NCBI RefSeq assembly: GCF_954871325.1
Contig: NC_088775.1
Location: 56,831,561-56,895,560, forward strand
Direction: 5' to 3'
Length of the DNA stretch: 64,000 nucleotides
From: Gordionus sp. m RMFG-2023
Taxonomy: Eukaryota > Nematomorpha > Gordioida > Chordodea > Parachordodidae
In this document: positions 34,691 to 46,649 of the stretch, one piece after another
Position numbering within the stretch: position 1 is the stretch's first letter
How the letters are laid out: every line of letters begins with the position of its first letter
The notes under the pieces: model-generated
The model's database searches: none
What the model saw: the letters and a program-made list of their open reading frames with translations, nothing else
Told to the model about the DNA's origin: nothing
Program-made: the position numbers and the translations under genes

Positions 34691-37600
34691 AAATTATTCA
34701 AAATAACGAAATTTTCTAAAATAAAATCTGGGACGGGTCAAAAAAAATTCTGGGTTTGGCTTAAAAGTGATTTTTTCTAATAATCCAGGCCTAAACTCGA
34801 CTTCTAACTAGCAGGCTTCTGTTTGACATTTTGAATCAAACTCAAATGGATTTGTTGAGATTCCGAATCCGCATTAATTTCCCATTATGGCATATAATTT
34901 TTGAGGTTGGTGCAGGCTTGCCAAAAAAATTTTGAGGGACCAGAGAATGCAGATGTTGAACGGGAAGTTGCTTAGAATTTAACAAAATTTTTTTTCCATC
35001 AAATATTAGCCAAATAACTTGTACAAAATTATTCGCAGCAGGCAAAAATATTTACTGGTGAAAAACCTTTTTAAAAATTTTAATGCGTCGAAGTAATATA
35101 AAAAATAATAAGTTAAGCCAATAAGGATTATTGATACTTGGATTAAGGTACAATATGAGTGACAAATTTTTTTGGAAATTTTCCCCAAAGAAAAACCATC
35201 ATCAGGATCGGCAGTAATTATTCTTTGAACAATAGTTTTTAAAATAAACAAAGAGTTCGGGTTCAAAACTGACTATATCATTAATTAGGGGGACTAAAGA
35301 GGTTGTTCAATTTAGTATTCGAGTTTTTTGTCCTAATAAGGCAATTAGTGGTTAAATATTTTTCCAAACGATCCAAGCATATCTAATCTTAAACAAGGGG
35401 TATATATTAATGATTTGCATTGCCTAATTTTTCGACCCGGCCCTAAATTATTTTAAAAAATTTGCCCAACCCCATCCCAAACGAATTTTATTTTTATTTG
35501 TCACGACCCAAAATAAAAATTATTTGTCGGCCCTGCCCGAATTTATTTAAATGTACAAAGATGTAATTCTTAGTACATTGTAAAAAAAATATTCTACAAA
35601 TAAAAAATACGCCTTGTTTCTTGCAAGAATTTTAAAATAATATCAATAAAATGTAATGATATTACATATTACTTCCAAGGTATGAGGCACGTTTAGTTTG
35701 ATTATCAGTGTTGAAACCGGAGGGCTTAAGAGAAGAGGATTATTTTACCTGAAAATTTTAGATAGTATGAAAAGGGGCATGGATCTGGTTACACAAAGTG
35801 AACAACAAGTTCACTATGGATACTAAGATATGCCTATCGAAAATTGACATCGGTGAACATCGAATGGGAATTGTACTCGTTATGGATACAACGATATAGG
35901 CTTTAAAGAAAGAAAGAAAGAAATAATAGTTTCCCAGTATAAGTGCTCAAAGAATGCTGTACTAAGGGTAAATTTTTGTTGAAAGATTGTTTAGATATCG
36001 AGGAGGTTGGGGGAGGGGGGGGGGAGGTAGAAGCATATCACATACAACTTGGGGAAGGGGTAGAGATCGAGATTATTTTCTTTAATGTAAAAGCTTTTAG
36101 GAGAAGTTAAAAAAATGTTATCAGCGTTTCTATTCTAAAAATCAAGCTGCAAGGTATACATAGCGTGACTAAAAGCTAACGTGTTATTTTATAATATTTG
36201 GTGATGATCATTTAAAAATTGTATTTTAAAATTTTCATTTTGTAAATTGATAAAATATTTTTACATTAGATGATATAGATTTTCAATTTATGAAAGATGA
36301 AATGTATTAAGATAATTTGTTATAAAATGGAATTTTAAAAAAGGATAAGATATTTAAAAAAAGAAATGAAAAAAAAAGTGAAAGATTTAAAAATGAAAAT
36401 AGTCTGAACAAGTAAAGGATGTAGCAGCAACTACCCAGAGAGCGGAATAGAGGCAAGGGCAGGATGATTGCGGCATAGCTGCAAGTGATACAAGCGATAA
36501 ATAAGGAATAAGAGATAGGGCCAATTAAATAGCACCATTAACGTTAAGACGATACGAGAAACAAGAAATAACGCTATGTGAGTTATGGCGGGTCGAATAG
36601 AATTGAAGAGAACAAAGATGCTAAGGTACTTTTAGATTTCATCTTTATTGTATAGATACAATACAAATATTGTTTGACATAATTTTTTTTTATACAAAAT
36701 GTTTTTGATTTGATATATTTTGAGGGGCATTTTATAACAAAAATAACCCTGGGAAGAGTGATTTCGAAGCTCTGTGGTTATACGGAAAACAATGCAAGTA
36801 GTAGACAGAGAGGGTTCCATGATTCTGACTGGTTAAACCAGTAGGTGCCCAATTATCTAGGCGTCAAATATATTTTAATTTAAGTTTGAATATTTATATT
36901 ATAATTATGGCCTCCTCTGCCAAGTTAATAGGAGCTTTAGGTTTAATAAAGGGGGAAGGTTGTGGAATTAAAGAAATGTGTTAAAATCATATTGATAAGA
37001 TATCAATAATAGTGAAGTGTTTTTAAGGAGATGAAGGGGATATAGATTACTGTTTTTTTAAATTGAATAAATGGTTATATTGTACAACGCAACATGTGTC
37101 TGCTATCTGTACAGGCACTAGGACTCAGAGGTGGCGACCCAGTGTTCACATGACAGAATATCCACTGGAGGAAATCCCTTTTCAAAACTTTAATCTGTCC
37201 CACTAAAAATTTTTTGCTTGGCAGCGATATTCTCACGTTATTAAAAGTTTTTAATTATAGAATAACTTATATTATCCTTACACTCATCTACAAACTATTA
37301 AAAAATTGCGAATACAAAAGTATTATTTTTTAGAATTTTAATTAAATTAAAAACCTTCACATTGTTCACAATGAATGCATTAATAGTATATTGTTTGGCA
37401 TGAATAAGAGTTTGCTGATAGAATGTTTAACTAGTTTAAATTACATTTAAAAATTATTCAGAAAATAAATTTTATTTGAATATTATATGCAAAATATAGA
37501 TTTGGTCGATATAGTAAAAAATATAAATGATTTTTACAGTTTGCCCTATTTCATTTTAAATTTAATTGATAACCCCCCAATTAATTTGCCTTAATCCCTT

Positions 37601-37800
37601 CGATGCCTACTCCCCTCCTCAAAAGATAGCAGCCAAATTGCTTCTAGCTCCTCCTTCCTGCGCATGTAAATTATTCGGCGACTATAAAATTGTCTAATGG
37701 GGGTTGAAATTTTTAAGATATATTATAAACTTGAAAAAAAAATTAATCAATTTATTGCTAATTGTAAAAAATTACAAAAGGCTGGCAATATTAATTTTGT
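34690..37800. other. non-coding sequence with simple repeats
   Basis: A CCCGGCCC-bearing MITE relic at about 35425-35545, an (AAAG)n run at about 35897-35920 and a G-rich tract at about 36006-36030. Open frames here on the minus strand show no domain and no phase-consistent splice sites for the missing P450 C-terminal exon. Confidence 0.4.
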
Positions 37801-37804
37801 TTAG

Positions 37805-38070
37805 AAAATCTCATTTTTTATTTCCCTTTTACAAAATGTGTGGGCAATTTTAAAATATTTTATTGGCGGAATAAGTAGGAGAGCTTATATTTATTAGAGA
37901 ATGACTTATCTTATTTTTTATTTCCTTTTTTCAAAATGGACCTGCCATAATAAAATATTTTATTGGTGGATTAAGCAGGAGAGCTTATATTTATTAAAAT
38001 GGCTTCTCTTATTGTTTTATTTCCTTTTTTCAGAATGGACCTGCCATTTTAAAATATTTTATTAGCTGAA
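37805..38070. repeat. tandem duplication, about 110-bp unit, 2.5 copies
   Basis: TATTTCCTTTTTTCAAAATG, then GACCTGCCAT, AAAATATTTTATTGG and GGAGAGCTTATATTTATTA recur near 37815-37912, 37915-38000 and 38020-38070. The last two copies are more alike than the first. Confidence 0.8.
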
Positions 38071-38194
38071 ATCAAATAATTTTTAATAATGGATGGGGGC
38101 TTGGGAAAGTGGCTGGGTAAATTTTTTTAAAAAACATGGGTAATCTATTTAAATTTTTTAAAAACAAAATCTGTCCATTGCAGGCCTTTTTTTT

Positions 38195-38335
38195 AAAAAC
38201 TAGAACTGTTATAGTAGCGCGCTACTTTTTTTCAGTGTAGTTATAGCGCACCATATTTTTAAAAATAGCGATATCAGTAGTGCGCTCCTTTTTAGAGAGT
38301 AGCTAAGTAGCACGCTATTTCGCTACTTTCAATTT
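38195..38335. mobile_element. TAGTAGCGCGCTA hAT-like MITE
   Basis: GTTATAGTAGCGCGCTAC at the left and GTAGCACGCTATTTCGCTAC at the right form a compact inverted pair around GCGCACCATA..GTGCGCTCC words. The target duplication is not clear. Confidence 0.5.
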
Positions 38336-39384
38336 TATATAAATACTTTTCCCAAATTTTCGAAATATTTTTAATTCAATAAAAAAAATTAGTACAGGAT
38401 TTAAATTTCGATCTATAAAATGTTGGAGAATGGTATCATCATATAATCAATCAGCTTCAACCTAAAGAGACATCTAAGAGCATTATTCATAAATTTTTAT
38501 TAAAATTACTATTGTTTAAAATTCAGACCCACCATTCAAATTTCTAGGTGATTGAAATGTATTTGAATAGTTTTGGTCTAGTAGAAGTGGCTGCGTCCAA
38601 ATGGGACTTTATTCAAACTAAATTGATCCTTTCTAAAATATCAGTATTAGCTGTTTTTTTATAAATTGGCTGATACATTCGTTTTAAATTTTATAATTGT
38701 TACAGTTAGCCAATTTCCTTGGATTTTATCAATCGGATACAGGTAAAAAGAAGGGTGTCACTAGCCTTTACAATCTCAGCGCGCTCAAAAGAAATTTTAA
38801 AATTATTATCAAAATTACTTTCTTTTTTTTTAGATAACGTTATTCAAAATTATTATTTTTTAAGCTTAACATTATCTAAAATACCTTCTTTTTTTATAAC
38901 ATAATTCAAAATTACTTTTTTTTAGTTTACATTTTCAAAAATAAAAATTTTGAGGGGGCACTTCAAATTTTTCAGGGGGCTCGAGTCCCTGCGAAAGTAT
39001 TAATATAAAATTCGTCTTTATTTAGAACTCTGGACAGGGCCAGTCTTTTTTAAAAAATGGTTCAGCCTAGACTGTCTTTAAGTAATTGAGATTTTCACTC
39101 GCATTATCGACGCTTGAAATATTATTTTGTCCAATAATTTTCAAAACATTTGGAATTCTAAAAAAAATTTTGAAAAGTAATTTTTAAAATAACTTCAAAA
39201 ATACTTTAATAATTATATGTTTTATAATTTGCCTCCTATAAATGCTGAAGATTATATTTTTTTTTCTTAGGAAGTAATAAAGTTATATAATTAATTTTTC
39301 GGAGAATGGGGGTAACCAGAAGTTTTAACTGAATCTAGAGCAAAATGAATTAAATTTTATAGAAGTTTAAGAGGTATTTTTTAC

Positions 39385-39588
39385 CTTAATCAGGCCTAAA
39401 TTGAGTTCTTGCTCAGCAAATCGCCTCCCTATGCACATTCTAGGGCCATGTCCATAAGGTAATACGCAATAAGGATGAAAACCTTTATGAATACCGTGTT
39501 TCAACCATCTTTCAGGAATAAATTTATCATGATCTTTAAAATACTTTGGCAATCGCGACATCACCATGTTTTGAGGAATCAATGGGAC
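39385..39588 (-). CDS. mitochondrial cytochrome P450, heme-binding exon
   Basis: The minus-strand exon has acceptor AATCAG|GTC and donor AAG|GTAAAA, 68 codons, phase 0 at both ends. It encodes VPLIPQNMVMSRLPKYF, then KFIPERWLK (the PERW motif) and the heme loop LPYGHGPRMCIGRRFAEQE, in which the Cys is the axial iron ligand. The two Arg after CIG are typical of mitochondrial-clan P450s, which take electrons from adrenodoxin. The last exon (about 30-40 residues including the C-terminus) should lie at lower coordinates but was not identified. In arthropods this clan includes the ecdysteroid-making CYP302, CYP314 and CYP315 and the CYP301/CYP49 group. The MSRLP and FAEQ wording leans to CYP302 or CYP301, but I do not assign a symbol. 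Confidence 0.85.
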
Positions 39589-40085
39589 CTGATTGATAAT
39601 GGTCGTTAAAATTTTTTTTATTTTTAAAGATAGATGAATAATAATTTATGAGTGTTATTTTTACTTTTATTAGGAAAGAACTACTGTTTTTTAAGTGATT
39701 GATATTATTTTATTTATTAGCTTTTCAAAATTTATCTTCTTTAAGGTAAAAATTTATTTATTAATTTATAATAAGTCTTAAAAGAAAATGTTTATTAAAA
39801 TATTTCTTATAATTAAATAAGCCAGAAGCCAAGAAGAAAATATAAATACATTTTTTTACGAAGTAAATCTAAGATGCACAATAAAATATCTTAAACATTT
39901 TTAAAAATCAAATTCTAAAATCAAGAGACAAATAATAATAAAATATCACTTTCATTCTTAACCTGAAGTATCAAAAAAATTGAAGGATATCGCGAATTTT
40001 GTTTAGAAGGAAGGAAAAAAAGATACAGAGAGAGAAAGAAAGAAAATATAATTACTATTGCAATTGTAAAAAAATATCGTTTTAC

Positions 40086-40164
40086 CCCACTAGGAATACG
40101 ATAACCGGAAAGCTCAATTGGCCTATCTAAAACTCTAACGGTTCCAAAAGCCACGGGATTTAGT
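40086..40164 (-). CDS. mitochondrial cytochrome P450, middle exon
   Basis: The minus-strand exon of 79 bases has acceptor AAAAG|A and donor GGG|GTAAAA. Its single leading base completes an Arg codon (AG+A) with the upstream exon, giving ETSR|LNPVAFG, so the ExxR motif of the K helix is formed across the splice junction. The rest encodes TVRVLDRPIELSGYRIPSG, the beta strands after helix K, and joins in phase 0 to the heme exon. The 58-bp stretch on its 3' side is intronic. Confidence 0.85.
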
Positions 40165-41407
40165 CTTTTAATATTCAATTATATATAAAGCAAATGTGCA
40201 TTTCTCACATTTTAAAACCCAATATATAAATAATAAAACGTAGAATATATTTTACACCAGTAATTATTGCTCTCTAAATTTCTTAATTCCTTAAGAATTT
40301 GTTTTTCTCTAAAATATAAACGTTTCTGCATATAAATGAGAACTTAATCCTTTTATCGCATATCGTTTTTTCCATTGATGTCTCCGATATCATAAAGTTA
40401 TTTTTTTTTCAAACGCTTCTTACTTCCATAATTAAATTAAACAAAACATTTCTACGTTCTAAATATATCTTTCTTTCAATTTACTTATTTATTATTAGTA
40501 ACCTAAAAATCTTTACCTCTTTTAATTTATTTTTGAATTCTCGGATTCACTTATAAAGAGCTTCTAAATCAAACGTCTCATACTAAAGATCTTAATTGAA
40601 ATTTTCCATTCCTCACAAGCTTACCAACCCCTTTCTAATTTAGGTTATTTGAGTCCATTCTATTGTTTTTAACAGTCCCCGATCCCCATTGCAAAAGGAT
40701 CGAATGGAATACATATTGTTTGTATTATCATATCTTGTGCACTAAAATCGGCCAGGATCTCAGTTATATTTGAGGTAAACGATATTTTTAGAAATCAATA
40801 TCAGACGGCATGATGAAATGCTTGTGATATATTGGTATGGAATTAAATTATAGTATAAACCCTTACCATTATTGACCACTATCATTTCCCTCGCTAATAA
40901 CTCAGAATTTGAACTACAGCTCACTCTGTTCTATTTCATTTATAACTCTTACTTTATATTAACATTTTTGGTAGCAGAATTTAATATTTCCAAACAACAC
41001 ATCCAATTCTCTTATATCATTCTTCAGTGATAAGGTAAAAAAAGAACTCCCTAAGGGGTAAGGTGAGTTTAACCAAAACCCCATCTATGACTATTATACC
41101 TCAATCATGTTTATATTATTTGATATGCTAAATCCTAATATTAAACATATAAACATTTCGAAGATTTAACTAGAAATTTTAGGTATATTTTTTTAAAGAT
41201 AGTATTAAAATAATGTATAATTACTGAATAACATATTTTTATTTAAAAATTCTAGTGTTGTTAAATGGCTCGTTTTGAGCCGATTTTTAAAAACGACTAA
41301 CTCAATATTTTAGCCATAAAAATATAGCCTAAGCCTATGGATTTCTCTAATAGATGCCCAAACCTTTGTTCCTTCTACAAACAAAATCTTCAGGCTTGCC
41401 TAATAAT

Positions 41408-42821
41408 CAGGGATGTGAACCCGGACCCTGAACCCTCCTCGACCCTCGTATTTTGGCTGAACCCGGACCCGGACCTTTTTAAAAAGTGGAGGGTCCAAGG
41501 GTTCAGGGTGTTAAATTAATTTTAAAAAAAATAATATAAAATTTTTATAATTTTATTAATTTTATTAATTTTTAAAAAATAATGTAAAATTTTTATAATT
41601 TTATTAATTTTTTTCATGGAATCTCCCTAAAAAATAGTCACTTTAAAACTATAATTGATAAAGCAAGGGATGTTGTAAAATATTTAAGAACTCCCACAAT
41701 TGTTAGAATATTAAAATCCATGAAAAGGCAAATGGCAATTTTAGATTGCACAACACGCTGTTCCTCTATATGTATGATGCTAGAGTTATTAAGTTTGAAA
41801 GATTTCTGTAATGATTTAATCATAGGAGCATGTGAAATCATTTTGTTAGAAGATGATTGGAATCAAGTAAAAGAGCTTACTAGTGTGCTGGTTCCTTTTA
41901 ACAACATTAAGAGTGCAAGCAGAACAATTATGTTTATCGGATTTTTATGGCATATGGTTAAGATGTCGATTAGAGTTAGGGAGATTAACAAGTTCTTTTC
42001 AAATGAAGTACTAGAAAATACGAAAATAAGAGAGCAACAATATTTACAAAATAGTGTTGTATATGCTTCGATATATTTAGACCCGCGATATCAGGTTTTA
42101 TTAAGTAGTGAGCAAAAACAAATGACTATAGACCATCTTGAAGATTTATGGCATACCCAAAACTCTATTATTTACAATACATTGGTGGTTACAACAATAT
42201 CTACTGGTTGTAGCGATAACAATGATAATGATAACGATATTGATGATCTGGAAATTTTACTATTAGATAGAGGAAAAAAAATTAAATTATCATCTGATAG
42301 AAAGGAGCAAAAAATATCTATTGTATCTTTAATAGAAAAGTTCTCAGAAGTTAAGAGAATAAATAGAGATGCAAACATTTTAAAATTCTGGGAGGAAAAT
42401 TCTTCAATATATCCAGAATTAAATACCTTGTCTAGAATCGTCATGGCTGTACCGGCGACACAAGTACAATAATTTATGTATTATAAAAATGACTATCTAT
42501 TTTAGGTAAGAACGTGGATTTTCATCGTTGAAATATATCTTGTTTAATTTATGTGGAAATCTGAAGGATGATATTTTAGAAGATATCATGATTGTGCGAT
42601 TGAATAAAATATTTAAAATATAAATTATCTCATTTCGAATTATAAATGTGTATATATTGAAGTATAATAAAAAATTAATAAAAAAAAGTCTTATTTTGAG
42701 TCATTATTTTTATGTTTCCTCTGACCGGACCCTAACCCTGTACCCGGGTCCTTTTTAAATTTATTACCGGACCCAAATCCGGACCAGGACCCTTTTTTTT
42801 GTCGAAGGGTTCACATCCCTG
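41408..42821 (+). mobile_element. hAT element, 1.41 kb, nested in the MITE
   Basis: Ends CAGGGATGTGAACCC and GGGTTCACATCCCTG are perfect inverted repeats, and the 8-bp duplication CTAATAAT is perfect on both sides (41400-41407 and 42822-42829). Subterminal blocks are rich in GGACCCGG/CCGGACC. It carries only the C-terminal half of a transposase, so it is an internally deleted copy that could only move in trans. A second copy's 3' part is at 46650-46935. Confidence 0.9.
41720..42472 (+). CDS. hAT transposase, C-terminal half
   Basis: A 250-residue open frame. It begins MKRQMAILDCTTRCSSICMM, equivalent to the 'D..TRW.S...ML' segment of hAT cores, and continues with LLEDDWNQVKELTSVLVPF, the sequence preceding the alpha-helical insertion. 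A VVYASIYLDPRY block follows. It ends ILKFWEENSSIYPELNTLSR followed by IVMAVPATQVQ, the start of the dimerisation domain. The expected S.ERGFSSLKYIL..L continues about 40 bases further on in another frame (to about 42622). The N-terminal BED finger and the catalytic Asp region are absent, so the protein cannot be catalytic. The length, about half of a full transposase, agrees with an internal deletion. Confidence 0.82.
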   Translation: MKRQMAILDCTTRCSSICMMLELLSLKDFCNDLIIGACEIILLEDDWNQVKELTSVLVPFNNIKSASRTIMFIGFLWHMVKMSIRVREINKFFSNEVLENTKIREQQYLQNSVVYASIYLDPRYQVLLSSEQKQMTIDHLEDLWHTQNSIIYNTLVVTTISTGCSDNNDNDNDIDDLEILLLDRGKKIKLSSDRKEQKISIVSLIEKFSEVKRINRDANILKFWEENSSIYPELNTLSRIVMAVPATQVQ

Positions 42822-43278
42822 CTAATAATATTTTAGATGAAATATCGAGTTAGCCGTTTTTAAAAATCGGCTCAAAACGAGCCGTTTAACAACACTACAT
42901 GTAACAATCATTAAATTTAATATTGTGGTATAAAAAATTCAAACAATATCATATATTTTTTTAAAATGTTAAATCTATTCAAAAATAATTAAACTTGACA
43001 GAAATGTATTTTAGCATAAAATGAAGGTTAGTGAAAAATAAGGTATAACACCACAAGTTAATTTTTAATAACAATTTTAAAATCTAGTACCAACCTTATC
43101 ACTGGGAAGTTAATAGGTTTTTTCAACAATTATATATTTCAAAATAAATAGCAATAAGAACAGATTTGGCATGTGCCAAATAATTAATTAACTTATCGAC
43201 TAAATTTAAAGAAGATAATATCTATTATATTTTTATGATTGAATAATTGAAATTTATAATATGATAAATTTTTAAAAC

Positions 43279-43451
43279 CTTGATGTTTCCCAAACCACCG
43301 CTCTTAAATACGACATACTTCTTAAAGTTTCTGCATCCAAAAATTGTTCCTTTTTTATTCTGAACGTTTCGGTTATTTCTTGCCTCAATTTATCCTGACA
43401 TTCTTTGTTGACGGCCAAATGGTATAAATTGAAAGCCATTGCTGAAGCTGT
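43279..43451 (-). CDS. mitochondrial cytochrome P450, I-to-K helix exon
   Basis: The minus-strand exon has acceptor ATAAAG|ACA and donor TCAAG|GTTTTA, 57 codons plus two bases (phase 2). It encodes TASAMAFNLYHLAVNKECQD, continuing KLRQEITETF, then LDAETLRSMSYLRAVVWETS. The start matches the segment just after the conserved G.DT of helix I, and WETSR is the beginning of ExxR. The residue before TASA must come from an upstream exon, which was not found in the 43.5-48 kb interval. The 3.1 kb intron to the next exon holds nested transposons (41253-42897). Confidence 0.82.
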
Positions 43452-43639
43452 CTTTATATTTTTGAAACATAATATTTTAAATAATTTAATTCGCAAAAAT
43501 TTAAATATAATAGAGAATATCTTCACTTTAAAAACTGGTGTGCGCTTTATAGCATTTATAATGTATTTTAGTTAGCTCTTCATGTTTATAAAGCAATAAG
43601 ATTAATACTTAGCAAATCTTCTTAATTTTTAGATTCAGC

Positions 43640-44010
43640 TGATATTCACCAAACCTACCCTATGCCTCCTAAAGAATATGAGGAGGTACATTGCTCATAC
43701 CTCCCCTTGTTCTTGTATATACTTCTTCTAAAGAGTGCCAACTTTGATTAGGTCTTAACATAGCTATATACTTTTTTGCCAACTTCCTATATTTTATATC
43801 GGTCTCCCTTTCCAAATTCTATCTACCACCATGCCTCTTCCCATTATACTCTATTTGTATTATTCTCAACTGTTTAAACCACCTTAACCTGCCCTCCTTT
43901 TTTTCTATTATGATGGAAATCCCTATACTTTTACAGTTATCGTTTCTAATATGAATCTTTTTAAGTTTTCCGAACCTTTATCTTAGCATTCCCATGTCTG
44001 TCTAAATATT
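43640..44010 (-). pseudogene. LINE 3' tail fragment
   Basis: Read on the minus strand, this resembles the C-terminal tail of RTE/Jockey-type LINE ORF2. Landmarks are EGRLRWFKQL (family 'R.RWFGH'), GKRHGGR and, further, LAKKYIAML. Frames are broken and the RT is missing. Confidence 0.45.
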
Positions 44011-44070
44011 AAATTTTTGTTGTTGATATAATTAATTAATGTTGTATTTATACATATTTTTTAAGTAGGG

Positions 44071-45240
44071 GAAATGTGCCATAAATGGCCATGTGTGAAA
44101 ACTGGCCACCACCCTTTAACTTTTTATCTATTTGACCAATTTCTCTCATAATTGGTCAAAATGTGTATATTTATTATATGTACCTTACCTAAGTTTATTT
44201 ATTGAATATAGCAATTCAATAAAAAAAATATTTCAAATAAACTGTTTTTAGTACCTCTTTCTGGAAAAATAACGTTATACATTTTTTTATTTGGTGCAAA
44301 AATTACTAATTTAGATTGCTGATATTTTATATAAATATTATCCTGAGGCATTTAGCATTATTCACACAAAAAATTAGACTTTAAAAGCTTTATTTAATAG
44401 ACGTATAAAGGCGCTTAATAATAATAAAGATATGAGTATTGAATCGCCATGTATTGATTGGCCACAATTCGCACATTGACATATGCATATTAAAATGAAA
44501 AGCTCTTGCAAAACAACATTTGGTAAAATAAAATGATGAACAAGCTTAAGAATGTTTACAGTGAAAGGGGGGATATTTTTTACCAGATGTTAAAACAAAA
44601 TAAAATGATATTATATTTTTATTTTAATCATACTTAAACATTAATCTATGTTAAAAAAATATTAAACAACTTTTTTAAAAAATGCCGCACTTGAAGTTTG
44701 TACAATTAAAAAAATTAATTTTACATAAAAAGCTTATTTACAATATTTTTTAAATATTTTCATATTTAATTTAATTAATTACTTTTTCGATGTTTAATAT
44801 CTCATAACTTTAATAATTCTCCTCTATTCCCAATTACTTCTGAAATTATTCCTTGCCCACCTCAGATGAGAATGATATGGAAAATTATCAATCATATTCT
44901 AACATTTCCACAAATAATAATTCTTTAGCTATCATTAATGAAAATACAAATCATCCTCTCCTCCATTATTCCTAAACCCAAAAGAACATACCATTGTTGG
45001 AACAAAGAAAAGATTGACATGGTAATGAAAATTTTAGCTATGCCAGAGGAGGAACAGATCAAGATTAAGGACATGTTAATATGTCGAAGCGATTCATAAA
45101 ATAAAACGGGATACATTCCCAGAAATTATTGGTGATCCCTTAAAAGAATTCAATCTTAAACAAAGAGGGAGAAAAAAAAGGACACATCAAACATTGAAAG
45201 GTTATCGTAGACTACCAATTGAATAAAGTAATCTAATTAT
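44071..45240 (+). mobile_element. unclassified transposon relic
   Basis: It starts with GGGGAAATGTGCCATAAATG, a word resembling DNA-transposon termini, and later repeats TGGCCACAA-type sequence (about 44460). At 44850-45225 the plus strand has broken coding text (VMKILAMPEEEQIKIKDML, then RGRKKRTHQTLKGYRRLP and a stop). That resembles the basic C-terminal tails of some DNA-transposon proteins. The right terminus was not found. Confidence 0.3.
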
Positions 45241-45743
45241 ATAATAAATTACGATTAAATTTGAATATTTTAATCAAATAGGTACTATTAGCAAGAAATT
45301 TGGGATGACTATGAACTAACATTTAAATATTTTATATAATCAATATTCATGTATTAGTGTAATTACGAACATATTTCTTATTATATATTGTTTATATGTA
45401 ATATATAAATTGAATGAAATATTGAATTAAATTTATATCTCAAACATGATAAAATAGAGTGGGAGATGAAAAAAACTAAATTTAAAAAAAAAAACTATAT
45501 TAAGAAATAAAAGATTTTGACTAATAACTAAGATCAATATTTTATCATTATTTTTAAAATTATTCTACATAAAATATCTTTAACTAAGTAAAAGAAAATA
45601 TGTGATGACAAAACTTTTTATATTTTTTTATAAAATAAATATAACTTAAATATGCGGAATTAATAATTCCTATAATTTACCACAAAAAAAATAAATTTGT
45701 ATGCAAAATTCTCCTAAACGTGAATTTTCTTCTTTGAAATATA

Positions 45744-46649
45744 GGGGAGACTGGGGTTAGATAAAACCTGGGGCTTGGCAAACCACTTAATCTCATTTTA
45801 AAATTAAATATACCAGAAGGTTAAATTTTATCCTAATATAGTTTTCATTAGTATACATCTATGGACAAAATATATTTTGAAATAATTAATTACTAAAAAT
45901 TTTATTTAAGAAATAAAATTTAAATAAAATTTTGATGAAATTTTCAAAAGATTTTTATAAGACACAGAATTTTAATTTTTATTAAAATATATGATCATTT
46001 ATTTGTAAATTAAATTTTATTACAAAGTTTAAACATTCTTCTATAATTTGGGTAAGTTTTATGAGTATTTATCAAATCTAGATATTATTTCAATCATGAT
46101 TTGTCAATTTAGAGCTAACGGTGTTTGCTAAACCATACACGTCAATTATGGCAATTAATAATGAAAAAAATTTCAAAATCTTGTAAAGGCAATTTTTTGG
46201 CTGTTTATGATTGGTATTTAGGATTTATGCTAAGAAATCTTAATCTCTCTCCAAAATGTTTATTAAATTAGCCAAAATTAAGTTTCAATTTTTATATATA
46301 ATTAGCTTCAATTTATAAGTATTATGATATTTTGAACAATAAAACAATAAAATTATTCTATACATAACATTATTAATAAATAAAAATGCATTTCAATTTA
46401 TTATGGCCTAAAAAAACCAATGGAAGTGGTTTGCCTCACCCCGCTATTGGGGCTTGTTGAACAAAATTTTCACTTTTATAAAAAATAAAATTTAAAAAAA
46501 ATAATTATATTCTTAAGATTTTTTATAAGGCACCTTTATAGAGTATAGTTTTAGGTATCCAATCATATATTATTTTTTATATTATCTATAAAACAACAAG
46601 AGCTATAGTCAATTTTGTAAAAATTGGTTCGACTAACCCCAGTCTCCCC
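45744..46649. mobile_element. 906-bp element with 17-bp perfect inverted ends
   Basis: It begins GGGGAGACTGGGGTTAG and ends CTAACCCCAGTCTCCCC. Subterminal GGCTTGGCAAACCACTT and AAGTGGTTTGCC make a second inverted pair. It is inserted in the 3' part of a hAT copy. Comparison with the uninterrupted copy at 42510-42560 indicates that TATA on the left and TGTA on the right are the duplicated target. It has no coding capacity. The superfamily is unknown. Confidence 0.85.

Larger units (their letters stand above)
41253..42897. mobile_element. TAGTGTTGTTAAA MITE with nested hAT element
   Basis: Left end TAGTGTTGTTAAATGGCTCG and right end (inverted) TAGTGTTGTTAAACGGCTCG, with the inverted similarity continuing for about 55 bases. 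Without the nested element the MITE is about 223 bases. Flanks AAAAATTC and CATGTAAC do not match. It lies in an intron of the P450. Confidence 0.85.

Noticed and set aside
34842-35266. Candidate final exon of the P450
   Set aside because: The peptides here lack the expected C-terminal pattern of the clan, and no acceptor gives the needed phase 0. It was not annotated.
42172-42444. 90-codon frame on the minus strand
   Set aside because: Shadow of the hAT transposase frame on the plus strand.
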